Positions 10,620 to 22,224 of a stretch of 64,000 nucleotides of DNA are shown piece after piece. Numbering within the stretch: the first letter of the stretch is position 1; each line of letters begins with the position of its first letter. A program made the position numbers and the translations under genes. The notes under the pieces were generated by a model. The model was not told the DNA's origin and did no database searches. It was given only the letters and a program-made list of their open reading frames with translations. Source of the DNA: Marthasterias glacialis (lineage: Eukaryota; Echinodermata; Asteroidea; Forcipulatida; Asteriidae). Location of the stretch: positions 3,782,001 through 3,846,000 of the forward strand of contig OU452228.1 of assembly GCA_911728455.2 (NCBI GenBank), written 5' to 3'.

Positions 10620-11440
10620 CTCACGCTTTGTTTGGATAGAGATCATGAGCGAGATAAACGCATGCCTCAGATTGTGGTCGGATGTGAAGCTAAAGACCTC
10701 CTGGTCGCCTTCAGATGTCTTGGTTTCTTTTTTCTTGTTTTTAGGAAAGGTAGAATTTACCTGTCCTTATTTTTCTTTTCATACGAGCTCGGAAGGCTTA
10801 AAAAATGCCAAGATCTCTTCTCTATGACTGAAGGATATGGCTCGAGATTAATTTATAATTATTTGTGTAAGTTATGAAGGGCTATAAAGGAAGAATAAAA
10901 TTTGCTACAAAGGTTTAAAATAAATGATGCCTACATAATAATTTTACAGTACAGGAATAAAGTTTCGTTATCATGAACGTTTATTGATAATTATTTCTAC
11001 CAATTTTATGTTGAACTAAAATAGAACTTATGTTGTTATAACAGTAATGGTCATGATCTTTGGGGTTTTTTTTTTACCTGAGGCAAAATTTCTAAAGAAA
11101 CAATTATTGGTATCCAAAATATTTTATGAAAAATATAAAAATATAATGTGCACAGATCTGCAAACAACATAAAGATGGCCACGGTGGGAAACTCCCTTAA
11201 GCTTATTATTTCTTGAAATGCAATAGTTTTTGAGAAATGAGTGAAGCAAATAATTTTGATCTTGTAGCAAAACTCAATCTTTGAATACTTTGAATGACCG
11301 ATCGAGCTTAAGTTTTTTACAGGCTTGTTATTTCATGGATATGTTTAGGTCGCATTAGGTGTGGATATTGGTCTTGCAAAAAAATAGTTATACAACAATA
11401 ATTAGGCCCAAGGGTTGTCAATTGAAAAGGTAAACAAATA
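10620..11440. other. Gene-free AT-rich stretch
   Basis: No coding exon, inverted repeat or tandem array recognised; only AT-rich sequence and short homopolymers between the candidate exon at 10.4 kb and the end of the BEN-like gene. Confidence 0.5.
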
Positions 11441-11445
11441 AACCT

Positions 11446-12294
11446 CTAGATCCCAAATTTTGCCGCGATCTTTCTACACTTGCCATTGACGGCGTCCCTC
11501 ATTCTATTCTTGCCTGCGAATGATGACAATTCATCTGGATATTCTAGGTTAGCTTGGGCCATTAATGCCTGGAATATGGGGTCGTTTTTGAGGGCTATTT
11601 TAGTGACAGCCCCATGTTTACAAACAACAGGGCCCCCGTGATAATTTGATAAAGCTAGGTCACCATCTGCAAACAGTTTCGTCATCATCTTCAGTATAAA
11701 ATCTTTAGCTGATGACACTCGCTCAAACACTTCATCATATATGTCTTTTTTCATAACATGGACGGATATCTCTGGCATACCGATCATGACCTCTTGTTCG
11801 TCAAGTTCGATGTACTTAGGCTCTGATTTGGCTTTAGAGAGTCCCAAGTGCGCCTTTATTTGTTGCACATCTTTGGACAGACCTTTGAGCTCTGCCAAAA
11901 TCAAGGCAAGTGTGGCCGAGGACTCGAAGATTCCGTTGGAGTCCTGTTTGGCAGCGCTTTGCCCTGGAGCGGGAACTGAGGTGACTTCCTCGGCAGGGGA
12001 ATGCGGGCGTGGGTCCACGGGGCTGCTCGGGCCCGGAGCGGAACTGGCGAGCGTTGGTCCGAGTTCCTCTGCAGGGGAATGCGGGCGTGGGTCCTCTGCA
12101 GGGGAATGCGGGCGTGGGTCCACGGGGCTGCTCGGGCCCGGAGCGGAACTCTCATCCGCAGTGACCTTCTGGTCTTTGGTTAAAGTCCAAGGGTTGCTGT
12201 GGATAATTTCCGCATGCCTGCCCATAGCTAGTTCAGCTGCCCGCATCTTGGTTGTGTTATCACGGCCTGTAAAAAGTCTGAAAAACTTCTTCAT
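11446..12294 (-). CDS. BEN-like domain protein, intact single-exon ORF in CACTA remains
   Basis: An uninterrupted frame of 282 codons from ATG 12292-12294 to a stop at 11446. Residues 1-45 are basic (MKKFFRLFTGRDNTTKM). Residues 50-110 are a Pro/Ser repeat built on PVDPRPHSPAE. Residues 120-150 (LALILAELKGLSKDVQQIK) form a short coiled coil. Residues 165-282 resemble a BEN domain, a DNA- and protein-binding fold: a helix DFILKMMTKLFADGDLALSN, a GG..C segment, and a final RMRDAVNGKCRKI like the closing helix of BEN. BEN proteins usually act in chromatin and transcription. It lies between Tnp2 and DUF4218 parts on the same strand, so it may be cargo of a CACTA element. The BEN call is by eye and moderate. 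Confidence 0.5.
   Translation of the reverse strand: MKKFFRLFTGRDNTTKMRAAELAMGRHAEIIHSNPWTLTKDQKVTADESSAPGPSSPVDPRPHSPAEDPRPHSPAEELGPTLASSAPGPSSPVDPRPHSPAEEVTSVPAPGQSAAKQDSNGIFESSATLALILAELKGLSKDVQQIKAHLGLSKAKSEPKYIELDEQEVMIGMPEISVHVMKKDIYDEVFERVSSAKDFILKMMTKLFADGDLALSNYHGGPVVCKHGAVTKIALKNDPIFQALMAQANLEYPDELSSFAGKNRMRDAVNGKCRKIAAKFGI
11997..12155. repeat. Coding tandem repeat (GC-rich) in the BEN-like gene
   Basis: Direct repeats of GGGAATGCGGGCGTGGGTCC-type units, with the longer copy including GGGCCCGGAGCGGAACT at 12027-12048 and 12130-12150. They encode the PVDPRPHSPAE repeats, differ in number of partial units and are far richer in GC than the flanks, so length polymorphism is likely. 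Confidence 0.7.
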
Positions 12295-12744
12295 GACAAC
12301 CTTTTGATGTAGAAGAAACCCGACAACTAAAAATATGCTGCGCTATTCACAGATTCTGTAGGATTATTTCAATTTTTCCACTTTGCACCAAAATTTGGCA
12401 AACAAAACCTTTAAAAAATACGTTCAATGTGTATGTTTTGGTTAAGCAAATGTACTCATTTGCATAGGTCCTTCACAGGATTTTGTGATTGTGAATAGAC
12501 CGAAATTACTTTTCGTGCAAGAAGCCATAAGCGATATATTTTATACATCCTACTTCCTTAAGTAGATTATAGTAGAGGTCTTTCAGTCAAAGCTGGAGTA
12601 AATTGACTATTATGTTGGAGCATTTTAAATCTCCCAGATTTTATAAGCCAAGACGTTGGTACGCATTTAATCATTTCTGTTGGGTTTTAAAATTCTATAG
12701 TTCCGTGACCTTTATTGTTATTCATAAAGACAGAAGAAAATTAC

Positions 12745-13677
12745 CTGGACCATGTGCATCAGCTCAACGGGAATAATTACATCGGCATAATAAGGTAGAC
12801 GGGCAAGCTCCTCCACTCCCTTTTTGCCCGTGGCCTTCTCCAACATTGTTGCATCGCGTTTGGCCTTTTTTCTGTCACTTTCTGAAGCATCAACCGAAAT
12901 GGCTCTCTTGTGCAGCTCCGCCACCCGTTCCCCATTTCTGACTTGTTCATCAGTCGAAGAAACCTTATGTCGTTGTCTCCTTTCGTCACTACCAAACCTT
13001 GCTTTGTCTGAGCGGTGACTGGAATCCATACTGAGGTATCGCCTGTTTTGAAGGTATATTACCTTCTGGTAATGTCTGTTCCACTCTCCTGTAGTGAAGA
13101 AAAACACTTATTTTTGGGGGGACAATGCTCAAGCCAACTTTGCAGATGGTGAATAAAATACTCTATATAGGTCTGTATTCACCTTCATACAAAAAGTGTT
13201 AAGAATCACCATTGTCCAGGCACATTATTAAAATAAGATATTGGGCCATTTTCGGCCCTTGTTTAACTCATATAAGGCAACTATCATGTTTCAAAGCACA
13301 TATCTTGAAATTTTAACGGATACATGGGGCTTGTTTTGATGGATTTGGTGGTCGGGTATCTATGCCTAAACTGTACTTGGAAATTCAGTTGCATATTTTT
13401 ATGTAGATTTCACTCATCAGTTACCTTTTGCTTGACACATCCTAATACAAACCTTTTATTTCACAGTGTCGGCAGGTGTTATTTAGGGAACCTGGGCCGG
13501 CGCTCTTCAATACTTTAGCTGTTCCGGGATTGTCAAAAACTCCAAGTATAACACGCGCCTTCAGTTTGAAGGTCTCCCCTTTCCTGGCATGGAAACAATC
13601 CACACCTTGTTCCAGCTGATTCAGTTCATCCGCAAGTGAGGACAGATAGGGGTCAATGTCTTTAGGCCCACCTGGTC
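12745..13677 (-). pseudogene. CACTA/EnSpm transposase, middle part (Transposase_21)
   Basis: Two exons. Exon 13453-13677 (AG before 13677, donor AAG|GTTTGT) encodes GGPKDIDPYLSSLADEL, then GETFKLKARVILGVFD and CRHCEIKG. This matches the Tnp2 block in which GP..DI..YL..L.DEL is followed by a conserved FxLRA strand and a C-x2-C pair. Exon 12745-13088 (donor CAG|GTAATT) has RRYLSMDSSHR, a charged spacer, and ends LPYYADVIIPVELMHMVQ, equivalent to the family's D-x-MHN block around a catalytic acid; here Glu replaces the usual Asp (VELMH), which may matter. Flanking N- and C-terminal exons are missing or displaced, so it is probably dead. Confidence 0.65.
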
Positions 13678-13751
13678 CTGTAGAAAACAATATTAAATTG
13701 TTCCTATCAAAACATAAATGAGGCTTCCATTATTGCTATTTTAACATGCAC

Positions 13752-14576
13752 TTATTGCATAAGTTGGCCCTTGTGGATGATCAGCTCATTTTTCTTTAAA
13801 TCTGAAAGTAGATTGTATTTTTTTGGTTCATCTTCATCTTCATAGTCAACTGTGAATACAGTTTTCATGGGGTCAGGTTTTCTTGAACTGATGCCCGTTA
13901 CTTCTCCCCTGATCCACATTTTTTGTTGGTCCACAACAAACAATTGCTCAATATTGGCCCCAATTAGCAGGTCTGGGCAGTCCATAAGTTTTTGAACGTA
14001 TAGCTTGGAGCTTGAAGCCGATCTCTTTTTTTTTTCTTCTTCAATTTTCATTATCATTTTTCTCTTTTGGTCATCAAAACTAACAGTTCGCTCCTCTTCT
14101 AAAGCATACTCAAATCCACTGCTTTCTTTCGGTTGTGACAGAACGAGCTTGTGTGGATCACTTTCTGTTTGAAGATTGTGATACACCAGAACTTGTTGAA
14201 GGTGGTCTGCCATCTCACCTTTGGTATAAGGTTTCTGGCAATGAGTAAGCTGAAAGTGTTCCTTTGAAGGCCCTTAATATTTCAGCACTTTCTTCATGAT
14301 GGAGAGCTGGGTGTGGATAGCCCTTCTTATATCATCATCGGAGTAGTGTTTACTTTCTAATTTCCAGATATGGCTCTTCACACTGTCTTTTGTGGTCCAT
14401 AGGCCATCTAGTTTTACGATGTCACTTACCAATGCAGCAGTAGCCTTCATTTTTTTCTGACTCCTTTTTTGTTGTTGAGACCTTTGGAGGCTCTGCCATT
14501 TCTGTTCTTTTATTTTTTTCTTCCTCGCGTTATATCTGTCCAAAGCCTGAGTGGAGTGTTCTCGTGCTACCTTCAT
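13752..14576 (-). pseudogene. Transposon-linked C-terminal module: coiled coil plus Tudor-like domain
   Basis: Two open stretches on the minus strand (14274-14576 and 13752-14213) that read like one protein tail. The first is a lysine/glutamine-rich helix followed by KLDGLWTTKDSVKSHIWKLE and IRRAIHTQLSIMKKVL. The second begins with an amphipathic part, then a basic helix, then IGANIEQLFVVDQQKMWIRG, VTGISS and FTVDYEDEDE..YNLLSDL, which has the look of a Tudor or other small beta-barrel. I have met this arrangement as the tail of uncharacterised invertebrate and fish proteins that sit in transposons, but cannot name the family. A stop separates the upstream WTDNKTPEWLDGLSEEE segment (14576-14640) from the rest. 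Confidence 0.4.
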
Positions 14577-14779
14577 GTATCGCGTTCATTCTTCTTCAGA
14601 GAGGCCATCTAACCATTCTGGCGTCTTGTTGTCCGTCCACATTATTATAGTCTCTAGAGTAGTTACTCTAGCGGCTGGCTTTTGCCTAACCAGTATGTCA
14701 AGCTGGGCAAAATCACGTTCACCGATCAAATTCGTACTGGGTACATTTGAGAATGATGCCTTAACCTGCTCTGATGGCT

Positions 14780-15022
14780 CCCAGTATTTTCTCTAAGCAA
14801 GTTAATACGACTTTGAATTTCAGAGGCCTTGGCTGCCCAGCAGGATGCATTATAGTGGTTCCTTTCTTTCTGCGCCTTGAGATGATGTTGCTGCTGGTGC
14901 CTGAGAGCGTCCATCTTCTCTTCTTCTGGGACGTTGACCCTTAACCCTATTTTGTCTGTGTAGTCAACTGTATTATATGAAAACACATGACACAGCAAAT
15001 GTTTTTGCATCACTAAGAACAC
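14780..15022 (-). pseudogene. Fragment resembling the linker of DUF7869-type genes
   Basis: Open minus-strand piece with DALRHQQQHHLKAQKERNHYN. The DUF7869-like gene at 35593-39988 has a comparable helix (LQRQEAHLQHVKEERTSYKK) just before its conserved core, so this may be a relic of a related gene to which the tail at 13752-14576 belongs. The core domain itself is absent. Confidence 0.3.
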
Positions 15023-15028
15023 TTTTAT

Positions 15029-15545
15029 TCAACAAAACCTCACTTCCCCTCTTTCGGATGTTCTGTTCCAAAGAAAACTTGTTTCTTTCAGCTGTTGCGG
15101 AAAGTTTCTTCGAGACTGAAGAATTGTTCCAGTAGCTGAAGTAGTTTGACTAAAAAGCTTGTTCAGGAGGTCCACTCCTAAGTAAAAATTGTCGAAAAAA
15201 ACGTAATAGCCTTGATTTAGTAACTCATGAATTAGTTTCAAGACAACTCTGTATCCAAGTCCATTACTCTTATCTTCATTTTCATTCTTGCCAGTGTAAA
15301 CATCAAAGTTCCAAGTGTACCCATGTATCTTTGATGTGCTGCTGCATTCCAGACCTTCCCTTACTTCTTACCATCCGTTCATCAATTGAAATCTTTCGCA
15401 TTGGTTGGTATAGGTCCATGCGTCTTAGCTTTTTGTGGCCCAAGAATTATTTCAGTTTAGTCAGTCTACCCTCAGTGGCCCTATTTTCAGTCATGGGATC
15501 CACAACATGAAGAAATTGCAGAATGCTTTCAATTCGCAATCTAGA
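15029..15545 (-). pseudogene. piggyBac transposase fragment
   Basis: Encodes part of the DDE domain of a piggyBac transposase (DDE_Tnp_1_7), an enzyme that moves elements into TTAA. From 15545 leftward: LRIESILQFLHVVDPMT, then KISIDERMVRSKGRSGMQQ, which holds the conserved I-D-E-x-M segment with a catalytic Asp, then, after a frame change, GYTWNFDVYTGK and LNQGYYVFFDNFYLGVDLL, whose VFFDNFY carries the second catalytic Asp. A TAA interrupts the first frame after GRLTKLK (about 15450), part of the segment between QQHI and GYTW is deleted and the frame shifts there (about 15330). Both the N-terminus and the C-terminal cysteine-rich part are missing. Confidence 0.75.
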
Positions 15546-15547
15546 CC

Positions 15548-15871
15548 CTAAAACATGAGAAACGGGGGTTGAAGTACACCCAGGAACTGCTCCAATACAA
15601 TTTCAAATTTGGCAAGGTGTGAAGACCCATGAGTTGAACAACATCGGAAGGCTGTTCTCCATCTTTGAGGATTCTTTGGATCCTTGTTTATTTCACAGGC
15701 TTTGCCACAGTACAGGCAATGGAGCTTGAAGTCAAACACTGACAATGACCGTCGTAGTCTTTTGGCTGGAGGGGCATGCTCATTGTTCTTGTACTTGGCA
15801 AGGTTGGTTTTTGATGTATACCGAGACACACAGTTTCTGTGGTAGTAGTTGTGTTTCAATTTGTGTTTCAA
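15548..15871 (-). pseudogene. Cysteine-rich N-terminal exon of a transposon-associated protein
   Basis: Open minus-strand stretch, possible acceptor near 15872. Begins HKLKHNYYHRNCVSRYTSK, continues to a basic patch (PAKRLRRS) and FDFKLHCLYCGKACEIN, then PKNPQRWRTAF and later HGSSHLAKFEIVL. The H..C and C-x2-C spacing with KNP.RWR resembles the opening zinc-binding domain of uncharacterised marine invertebrate proteins that are repeated through genomes. No downstream partner exon seen. Confidence 0.35.
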
Positions 15872-15999
15872 GCTCTACATGCAAGGTGTCCCCATAAACT
15901 TTGCTCACATTGATCATCGTTTCTATTTGTGCCTGACCAGTAGTCCCTGAGAGCTATGCATTCTCATCACACTCGGTGCCATACTGGAACTTAAAGACG

Positions 16000-17418
16000 C
16001 AACCCTGCTCCTTGGTTTTGCTCGATATTAAAACAAAGAACAACGTTACTAATGTTACACCTACACTTCTGTTGAAATTACACTATTAAGTTGTTCATCA
16101 ATCAATGGCAGACCTTTTACAACAGAAAAATGCTTTAATTTATGTGTGCTGAATGGGTCATTGGTGTACAAAGACATTAGTATTGAGATTTAGATTTATA
16201 ACCTTAACAACAACTCAACCTTTGTACAAAGAACTTCACTTAAAGGCTTACATAAAACTTACAACCCTATTTCAAAGAAATTATCATTTAAACAATGTCA
16301 CAATCTTTTCTTAATTCAAAGTTATGGGGAAAAAATTAATGAATTGAAGCACCAGCACATTGTAAATCCTTATCTAAAACTGTATTGGGATGTCTTGCAT
16401 CTTGACCATCACCAAGCTGTAGCTAAGTTTGGATCAAGGCGTTCATCACCCTCAACAACATGGGCAAATTCAGTCTGTAGACCTTTGGTCTCACTGTAGG
16501 TTGTTGCAGTGTCTAGTTCTGTTTAGAATCTGCATGACCAGTTTTGATCCTGTGAGGGATGCAAACCCAAGACCCATGGCTGTGTGTTTCCAGGGTTTTA
16601 CTTGATGAAGGTGTGCTTAAAGACTGGTAAATCTGCCGCGCAGCAGGAGGTCAGCCAGCTCACTAATTGGCTTGTAAATACCCCATGGGGGTTTGGTGGG
16701 CAGTTCGAACTCCATGTTCTTCCTTCCACCATGATCCAACCATATACTTTATCAATCTGTAGTGCAAGTTCAGTGGAGACAACCCTCATTTGAAACAATT
16801 CAAAATATTGCCTGTTAAAAATCATACCTTTGGAAGACTGACAAATTCTTTTTAAAAAGTATAACTTGAGATGTACTTCAGTTGACATGAAATTTCTATA
16901 AATTACAACAAAACTTTGTGAATACTTCAATACAAATCATTTAAAACACATTGCTATAACCATCCTTCGTCCCTGCAAAATATTTTACTATCAACTATCA
17001 ACAAATTTTTACCTTGCTATAGTAAACTTGGGTAGATGATCGGACCAAACAGATGTGAAGTGTTCATATGAAATTGTTTTCACAATTCCTCGTTCTTTGA
17101 ACTCTGTGCCCATCCTTTCATTAAGAGATTTCTTGGTGACTGTTGATGGCAGGTGGACTTGGGTTTTGTGTGGCATCCAGTCGCCTATTCGCTCAAACAG
17201 GTATTACATCTATGCAATAGCTTCTGTAGTTTTTTCCCACAGGAAAATCCAACCAAAGTTTCCATGACTAACAGGCTGTAATACCTTGTCCTTGATGGTG
17301 ACAGGTGCCATTGCCCTGAAAGAAAGAGTCTCTCACCTCATCTGGAATCTCTGACTTAAAGACTGCTGTAGAAATGCATCCAACAACATGAAAATCATGA
17401 TCCAAGCATGAAGGATCT
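16000..17418. other. Gene-free stretch
   Basis: AT-rich DNA with no exon, tandem array or inverted repeat that I can support. Open frames here are short and lack codon-like bias or motifs. Confidence 0.45.
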
Positions 17419-17665
17419 GGTGTGGTTCACAAAGCGCTAGGACCAGTCTTATCTCGAGTTAGGGCGAGTAACTAGTCCTAATTTATATGACTAGTCATAA
17501 GTTAGGATTTGTCTTAAGTAAGGACTAGTTTCGTGAAACTTACTTTCACAAAACTAGTCCTAACTTAGGACAAGTCCTAACTAATAATTAGTCCTATAAG
17601 TTAGGACTAGTTACTCGTCCTAACTTGAGATAAGATTAGTCCTAGTGCTTTGTGAAATCCACACC
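17419..17665. mobile_element. Hairpin MITE
   Basis: Nearly palindromic along its whole 247 bp. It begins GGTGTGG..TTCACAAAGC and ends GCTTTGTGAAATCCACACC; further in, CTAGTCCTAA and TTAGGACTAG pairs recur, as do GCGAGTAACTAGTCC and GGACTAGTTACTCG. The centre (about 17525-17545) holds CTAGTTTCGTGAAAC. Folded as RNA or single-stranded DNA it would form one long hairpin. No coding capacity. Arms differ by few bases, so it is young or conserved. Confidence 0.8.
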
Positions 17666-17829
17666 TGGTCCATCAACTGATCCAAGAGAGTGATTGTGAG
17701 GTCTTACTCTGGTTTCAAGGGTTGTTCCTGCTCTCTGATTGGAATTATTGCCTTGTCATCCTCCAACAACAGAGTACCACTTTAAGGCAAACTGCTTAGC
17801 ATACTTCATCTGCTTTAGTGCATAGTGCT

Positions 17830-18480
17830 TTCACTTTCTTGCTCTTCACTGTAAAAGAACCACATCCTTCTTCTCGAATGCTAGAGAGAGGTACCACCTT
17901 TTGTGGGGACATCCTGTCAAGGCGGTGCAGTACAAAGCTCTTGGGCCTGTCGTGCCCAAAACTGTGTACTTTTTTACAGTAGCTTTGATCTCTATATCTA
18001 CTGGAATCAGCTCTAAACAATATAAATTAATTAGGACATAATTAACAATACCTATCATTGCATTGACTTTTGTCTTGTCCAAAGCTGGCTTTTTTCACCC
18101 TTGGTATTCTTTCCACCAGGCAATGAGTGGGATGCTACCTTCCAAACAGTACCATCAAGAGGTCTGTGGACATCTTCGTTTGGGTTTAAAACGACATTTT
18201 CTGTATGTTCCACTGGTAACTGTTCCCAGCAGTATACTGGAATCATATTATGGCCAGTGCATGTTTGCAAGGGACGTGGCTCAACCTTTTTCAGTCCAAG
18301 CATGTCAAAATTGGGAATGTGTCTGGAAAAGAAACATTATACTTGCTTTCACTTTCTTTTCTCTTCACTGTGAAAGAACCACATCCTTCTTCTTGGATGC
18401 TAGAGACTGGTACCCCCTTTTTTCCCCTTCTTTTTTTTCTTATTTCTTTTTTTTGGGGGGGGGGTTACATCCTGTCAAGT
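17830..18480. repeat. Direct duplication of about 100 bp
   Basis: 17835-17925 and 18350-18475 share TTTCACTTTCTT, CTCTTCACTGT, AAAGAACCACATCCTTCTTC, ATGCTAGAGA and ACATCCTGTCAAG. The right copy has expanded pyrimidine and G runs (about 18415-18466). Short open frames on the minus strand cover both copies but match nothing I know. Confidence 0.6.
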
Positions 18481-18499
18481 GCTTTTTTTAACCTGTGTT

Positions 18500-21400
18500 G
18501 TGTGATCCTTTATCCATAGTTTTGCCTTTGAGAAAACATCAAGCAAATGTGCAAATGATCAGGTACAGTTACACACCGCAATATTTACAACATTTCTTCA
18601 ATTCATAATTTTGTTAACAAAAAGGAAAGGTGAAAGTGCAAATTCTGGATATTCATCGTACTTGCCAAAACTGTTTGTTTATTTCAAGTCACACGGCTAT
18701 GATGCTTGTAAAATGAATTGTGTGCACAAGAGTGGTTGTTTAACTGTAGCAATGGCTGAGAGTTTTTAAGCTCCTGTTAATTCAAAAATGTTCATGTACA
18801 CTAAATAACGTCATGTAGAAATCCTACTGCAATCTTTTGCCTCATAAAGCAATCCCATTTTATAATTCATGATTCAAACCACAAAGTACATTATATGCCT
18901 TGGCTGTGTGGTTTTAAATAGGACATGTAAATATTTTAAATGACACTACAATGCATGATTTCACATTGCACAGATAAACAAAAGAACAGAAAAAATTGGT
19001 AGAGAGGGAAAAAAAAGAACAATAAAAGTGTTGGTATACCTTTCAGTCACCCTCCCAAAGTTGTAATTTTAACTACTGAAGTGATATAGGATTATTAAGA
19101 ATTTGTTCATGCAGACTGTTGTTGCATCTAAAAAAGTGAAGTATTTCTCAATCTCAACAAGAATGAACCACTTTCAAAACTTCTAGTTGTTGTGAAAAAT
19201 TAAGTCTCTATTCATTCTCAGACATCTTCTGGATGTTTTTGAAAATAGTTCTAAAAGGCATGCAAAGAAAATGTATTAAATGTGAGTACAACGACAAAGA
19301 AACTAATCTTATCCTTGCTATCAGAACCACGGAGAAATCTTTGACTGAACATTGTAAATATGCAGAGATGAACAAATTCAAGTAACAAAGGTTATCCTTG
19401 CTGTTAAAAACCAGGGGAAAAAACTGTGGAAAATCTCTCTGAGTGAACATTGGAGAAGTGCAAAGATGAAAACTAAATTCTGGCTGCAGTGATGCGAGTC
19501 ACTGCCATCGAATTATCAAACTGTATGTAGGATGGATTTGGCTGTGACTGACTGGACTGAACCAACTGCTCAACAAGCTCACTACAGCTTTCTCAACTGA
19601 GATTGTAGATTCAAGTTATCTGGATTGTCATTTCTCTGTGATGGGTCAGGACAAGAACTCTTTATATAGACTACTGAGAGGAATAATGAAGTGTACACCA
19701 GCCGAATTCATCAGAGTGATGAACCGTTTGATAGACCAAACGAACTCATGTATGTCACTGAACTGCAGGAGTTTTTGAAGCGTCAGGAAGGATTTTCTCC
19801 ATTCAATCGCTGTGACAATGAACTGAGGAACTTTATATTATGAGTTGGTGATGCGTCCTGTGCTATGTAAAACACTTCGCTAGAGTGTGCAGTTTGAAAG
19901 ACTAAGAGTTAGTTCTCAAAGGGTCCTCCATGATGAGACCCTCACTGTGTTCAGGTACATCTATCAGCTGCTGCCTCAACACCGCACATCAAATCCTACC
20001 AACGAACAAAACTTACTGACAAGTATGACATGTAGTCAACTGCTTGATGCCTGTTGCTGTAGAGAAGACTCAGCCATACCAATCGTCAAAGTGTTGCAGC
20101 TTAATATCTATGGATGTGCCGGATATCGACATGCAGTTTTGCCAACGTAGTTGCTCTGTCTTTACAACTCATAATTTGTATGTTGAAGCATGGAAGAGAC
20201 CACAAATAAGTGCAGTCTAATTATCAGCAGAGCAGTAGGCATAGACAGCTACTGCTACTATCAGTCACAGCTGCAATCTGCTCAAATCAGAACATCAGCT
20301 TCGGTCAAACAGTTAGGCTACAGCCCACCTAAGGAATATTGTGGAAACTTTGACAACTACAATTACTATACATAATAATTTGAAGGATGAATTCCCAGAG
20401 TCAGAAGTAAAGTGTACATACCAAAGAACTTTCATTCGCAGTGAACTGCAGCGTACATACATGTACACGAACATCACCTTTTTAGCTGAGAACAATGTCA
20501 GTGCAACACCATTCAAATTACAGATGCAGTTTGGAAACATTAACTCCACAACCAGATTGGAGACAGATAATATTGATGTCCATCTCAGCAGATCTTCTAA
20601 GGACACCTCAAGTACACTTGACCAAATACACTCAATGTTGGAAAATTTATACCTTCCCTATGAATTTTGGAAGGATTGTGCTGCAAATCCAACAGCAAAA
20701 AAAAACTTGTTGATAATTAAGATGATCAGAGATTGAAGATGAATCCTGGATGATGACACAGCAAGGATAACCCAGTTCTTGATTACCACTCTCTGTAAAA
20801 GACATTTTACTTGACAAAACGTACTGAACATCAACAAATTGACACTCTTGTTAAATATGCAAGCTGTGAGCTGCAAAATCAGTAGCTAAATTAACTTTAT
20901 TTAGTTTCAGATGATCAGAGGTTAGGCATAAATCCTGGATGATGAAAGAGCAAGGGTAACTCAGGTCACTTTGTCTTGATTAACTATTTTGATTTAAGGC
21001 TCCAAAACTCACATAAATCATTGCAATGAACGGAAAGACCTGATCCATTTTAATGCTTACCACATAATTCTACGCTTAAGGAGCCCTGTAAAGCACATGA
21101 TTCTATGGGCTGTGCCATAAAATTTGACCCACGAAAATTTCTTGAAAACTGTATTATGTTTTTAACTGATTTTTGTCTGGATGCAGTATAGGTCAAGAAC
21201 TTCCTTCAGTCAGAGCAAATTCCTATACACTTCATGAATGTGTACAACTCGGAACTCACACTCCATTTTGATGGGTGGGCTTACTGTTTTGTGAAGAGAA
21301 AAACAGCCTGGGCCTAATTTCATAATGTTGGTATTAATCACAAAAATTAGCATGGCACAGACATATCACGCTCAGCAGAGTCGGGTTACCAGTCAGAATG

Positions 21401-22220
21401 TCATGTGAATTCACATCATTGCAACCGGTGCGCAGTCATTTTTTCTGCTTATTAAGTAATTTTTTTGCTAATCAATAATCTCTACTGAACATCTTGATGA
21501 AGTAAAGGAAGCATGGTATGACAATGGGATTGCTTTATCAGGCACTGAGTTAATTTCAAGAAGGGGTAGGGATACTAGTCAAGAGAAGAAGGCACTTCTA
21601 TGAGAAACATTTTAGAAACATCTAAAATTTGAGAAACATCTACAGGAACATTTTAAATGGACACCAAGGCCTTGAGCTTGGCCATGGTGTTGGTATTAAC
21701 CAAGGGGTTTTGTGGTGAAATTCATGTGAAATTCATGGCCTTTTCAAAGAGCTCCAGCTCGAGATTTGATGGAGAGATTTATTGTTCTACCCTAGAAATA
21801 TTTGGTAAGGACTTCAGTCATTGCTTCAGTTATTACACTTCTTTACAATCAATTTTTCAAAAATTATTTACCTGTTAACTACACAGGAGAACCATCCATC
21901 ATATACTTAGTGTTTACAAGTATAGAAATCGTACTTTCAGAAACTGATTACGGATTTCATGAAGGGCGATGTTAGTGACTGGTTTCCTGTTACATTTGCA
22001 AAGAATTACATGTGAGTTTGTCAAGCAACAGCTGTTGTTAGTATAGCAGTAATGACAAAAGTCTCCATGGATAAAGAAACACATGCTGCAGGTTAAAATA
22101 CTTCTCTTCTTGACTTCACTTGTCAACTTAAGTGACGCTGCTGATGCTGCTGAGGGTGTCGATGGGATTCACTCGCAGCGTACCGCAAGCTCCTATGTTG
22201 ATTTCCGCAAGGGCAGAAAC
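18500..22220. other. Mostly unexplained; degenerate local repeats
   Basis: No gene recognised in about 3.7 kb. Two worn local repeats are visible: TATCCTTGCT followed by GAACATTG and GCA.AGATGAA at about 19310-19390 and 19395-19470; and GATGATCAGAG, AATCCTGGATGATGA and AGCAAGG.TAAC at about 20722-20773 and 20910-20963. A worn copy of the GGGCC.AATTTCAT repeat family starts near 21308. The longest plus-strand frame (20341-20736) has no family features. Confidence 0.4.
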
Positions 22221-22224
22221 AATG

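Noticed and set aside
11741..12307. 188-codon plus-strand open frame
   Set aside because: Exact antisense of the BEN-like gene; the Gly/Ser-rich repeats are the complement of the Pro-rich coding repeat.
20341..20736. 131-codon plus-strand open frame
   Set aside because: Plain composition, no domain and no splice partner; lies in degenerate repeat DNA.
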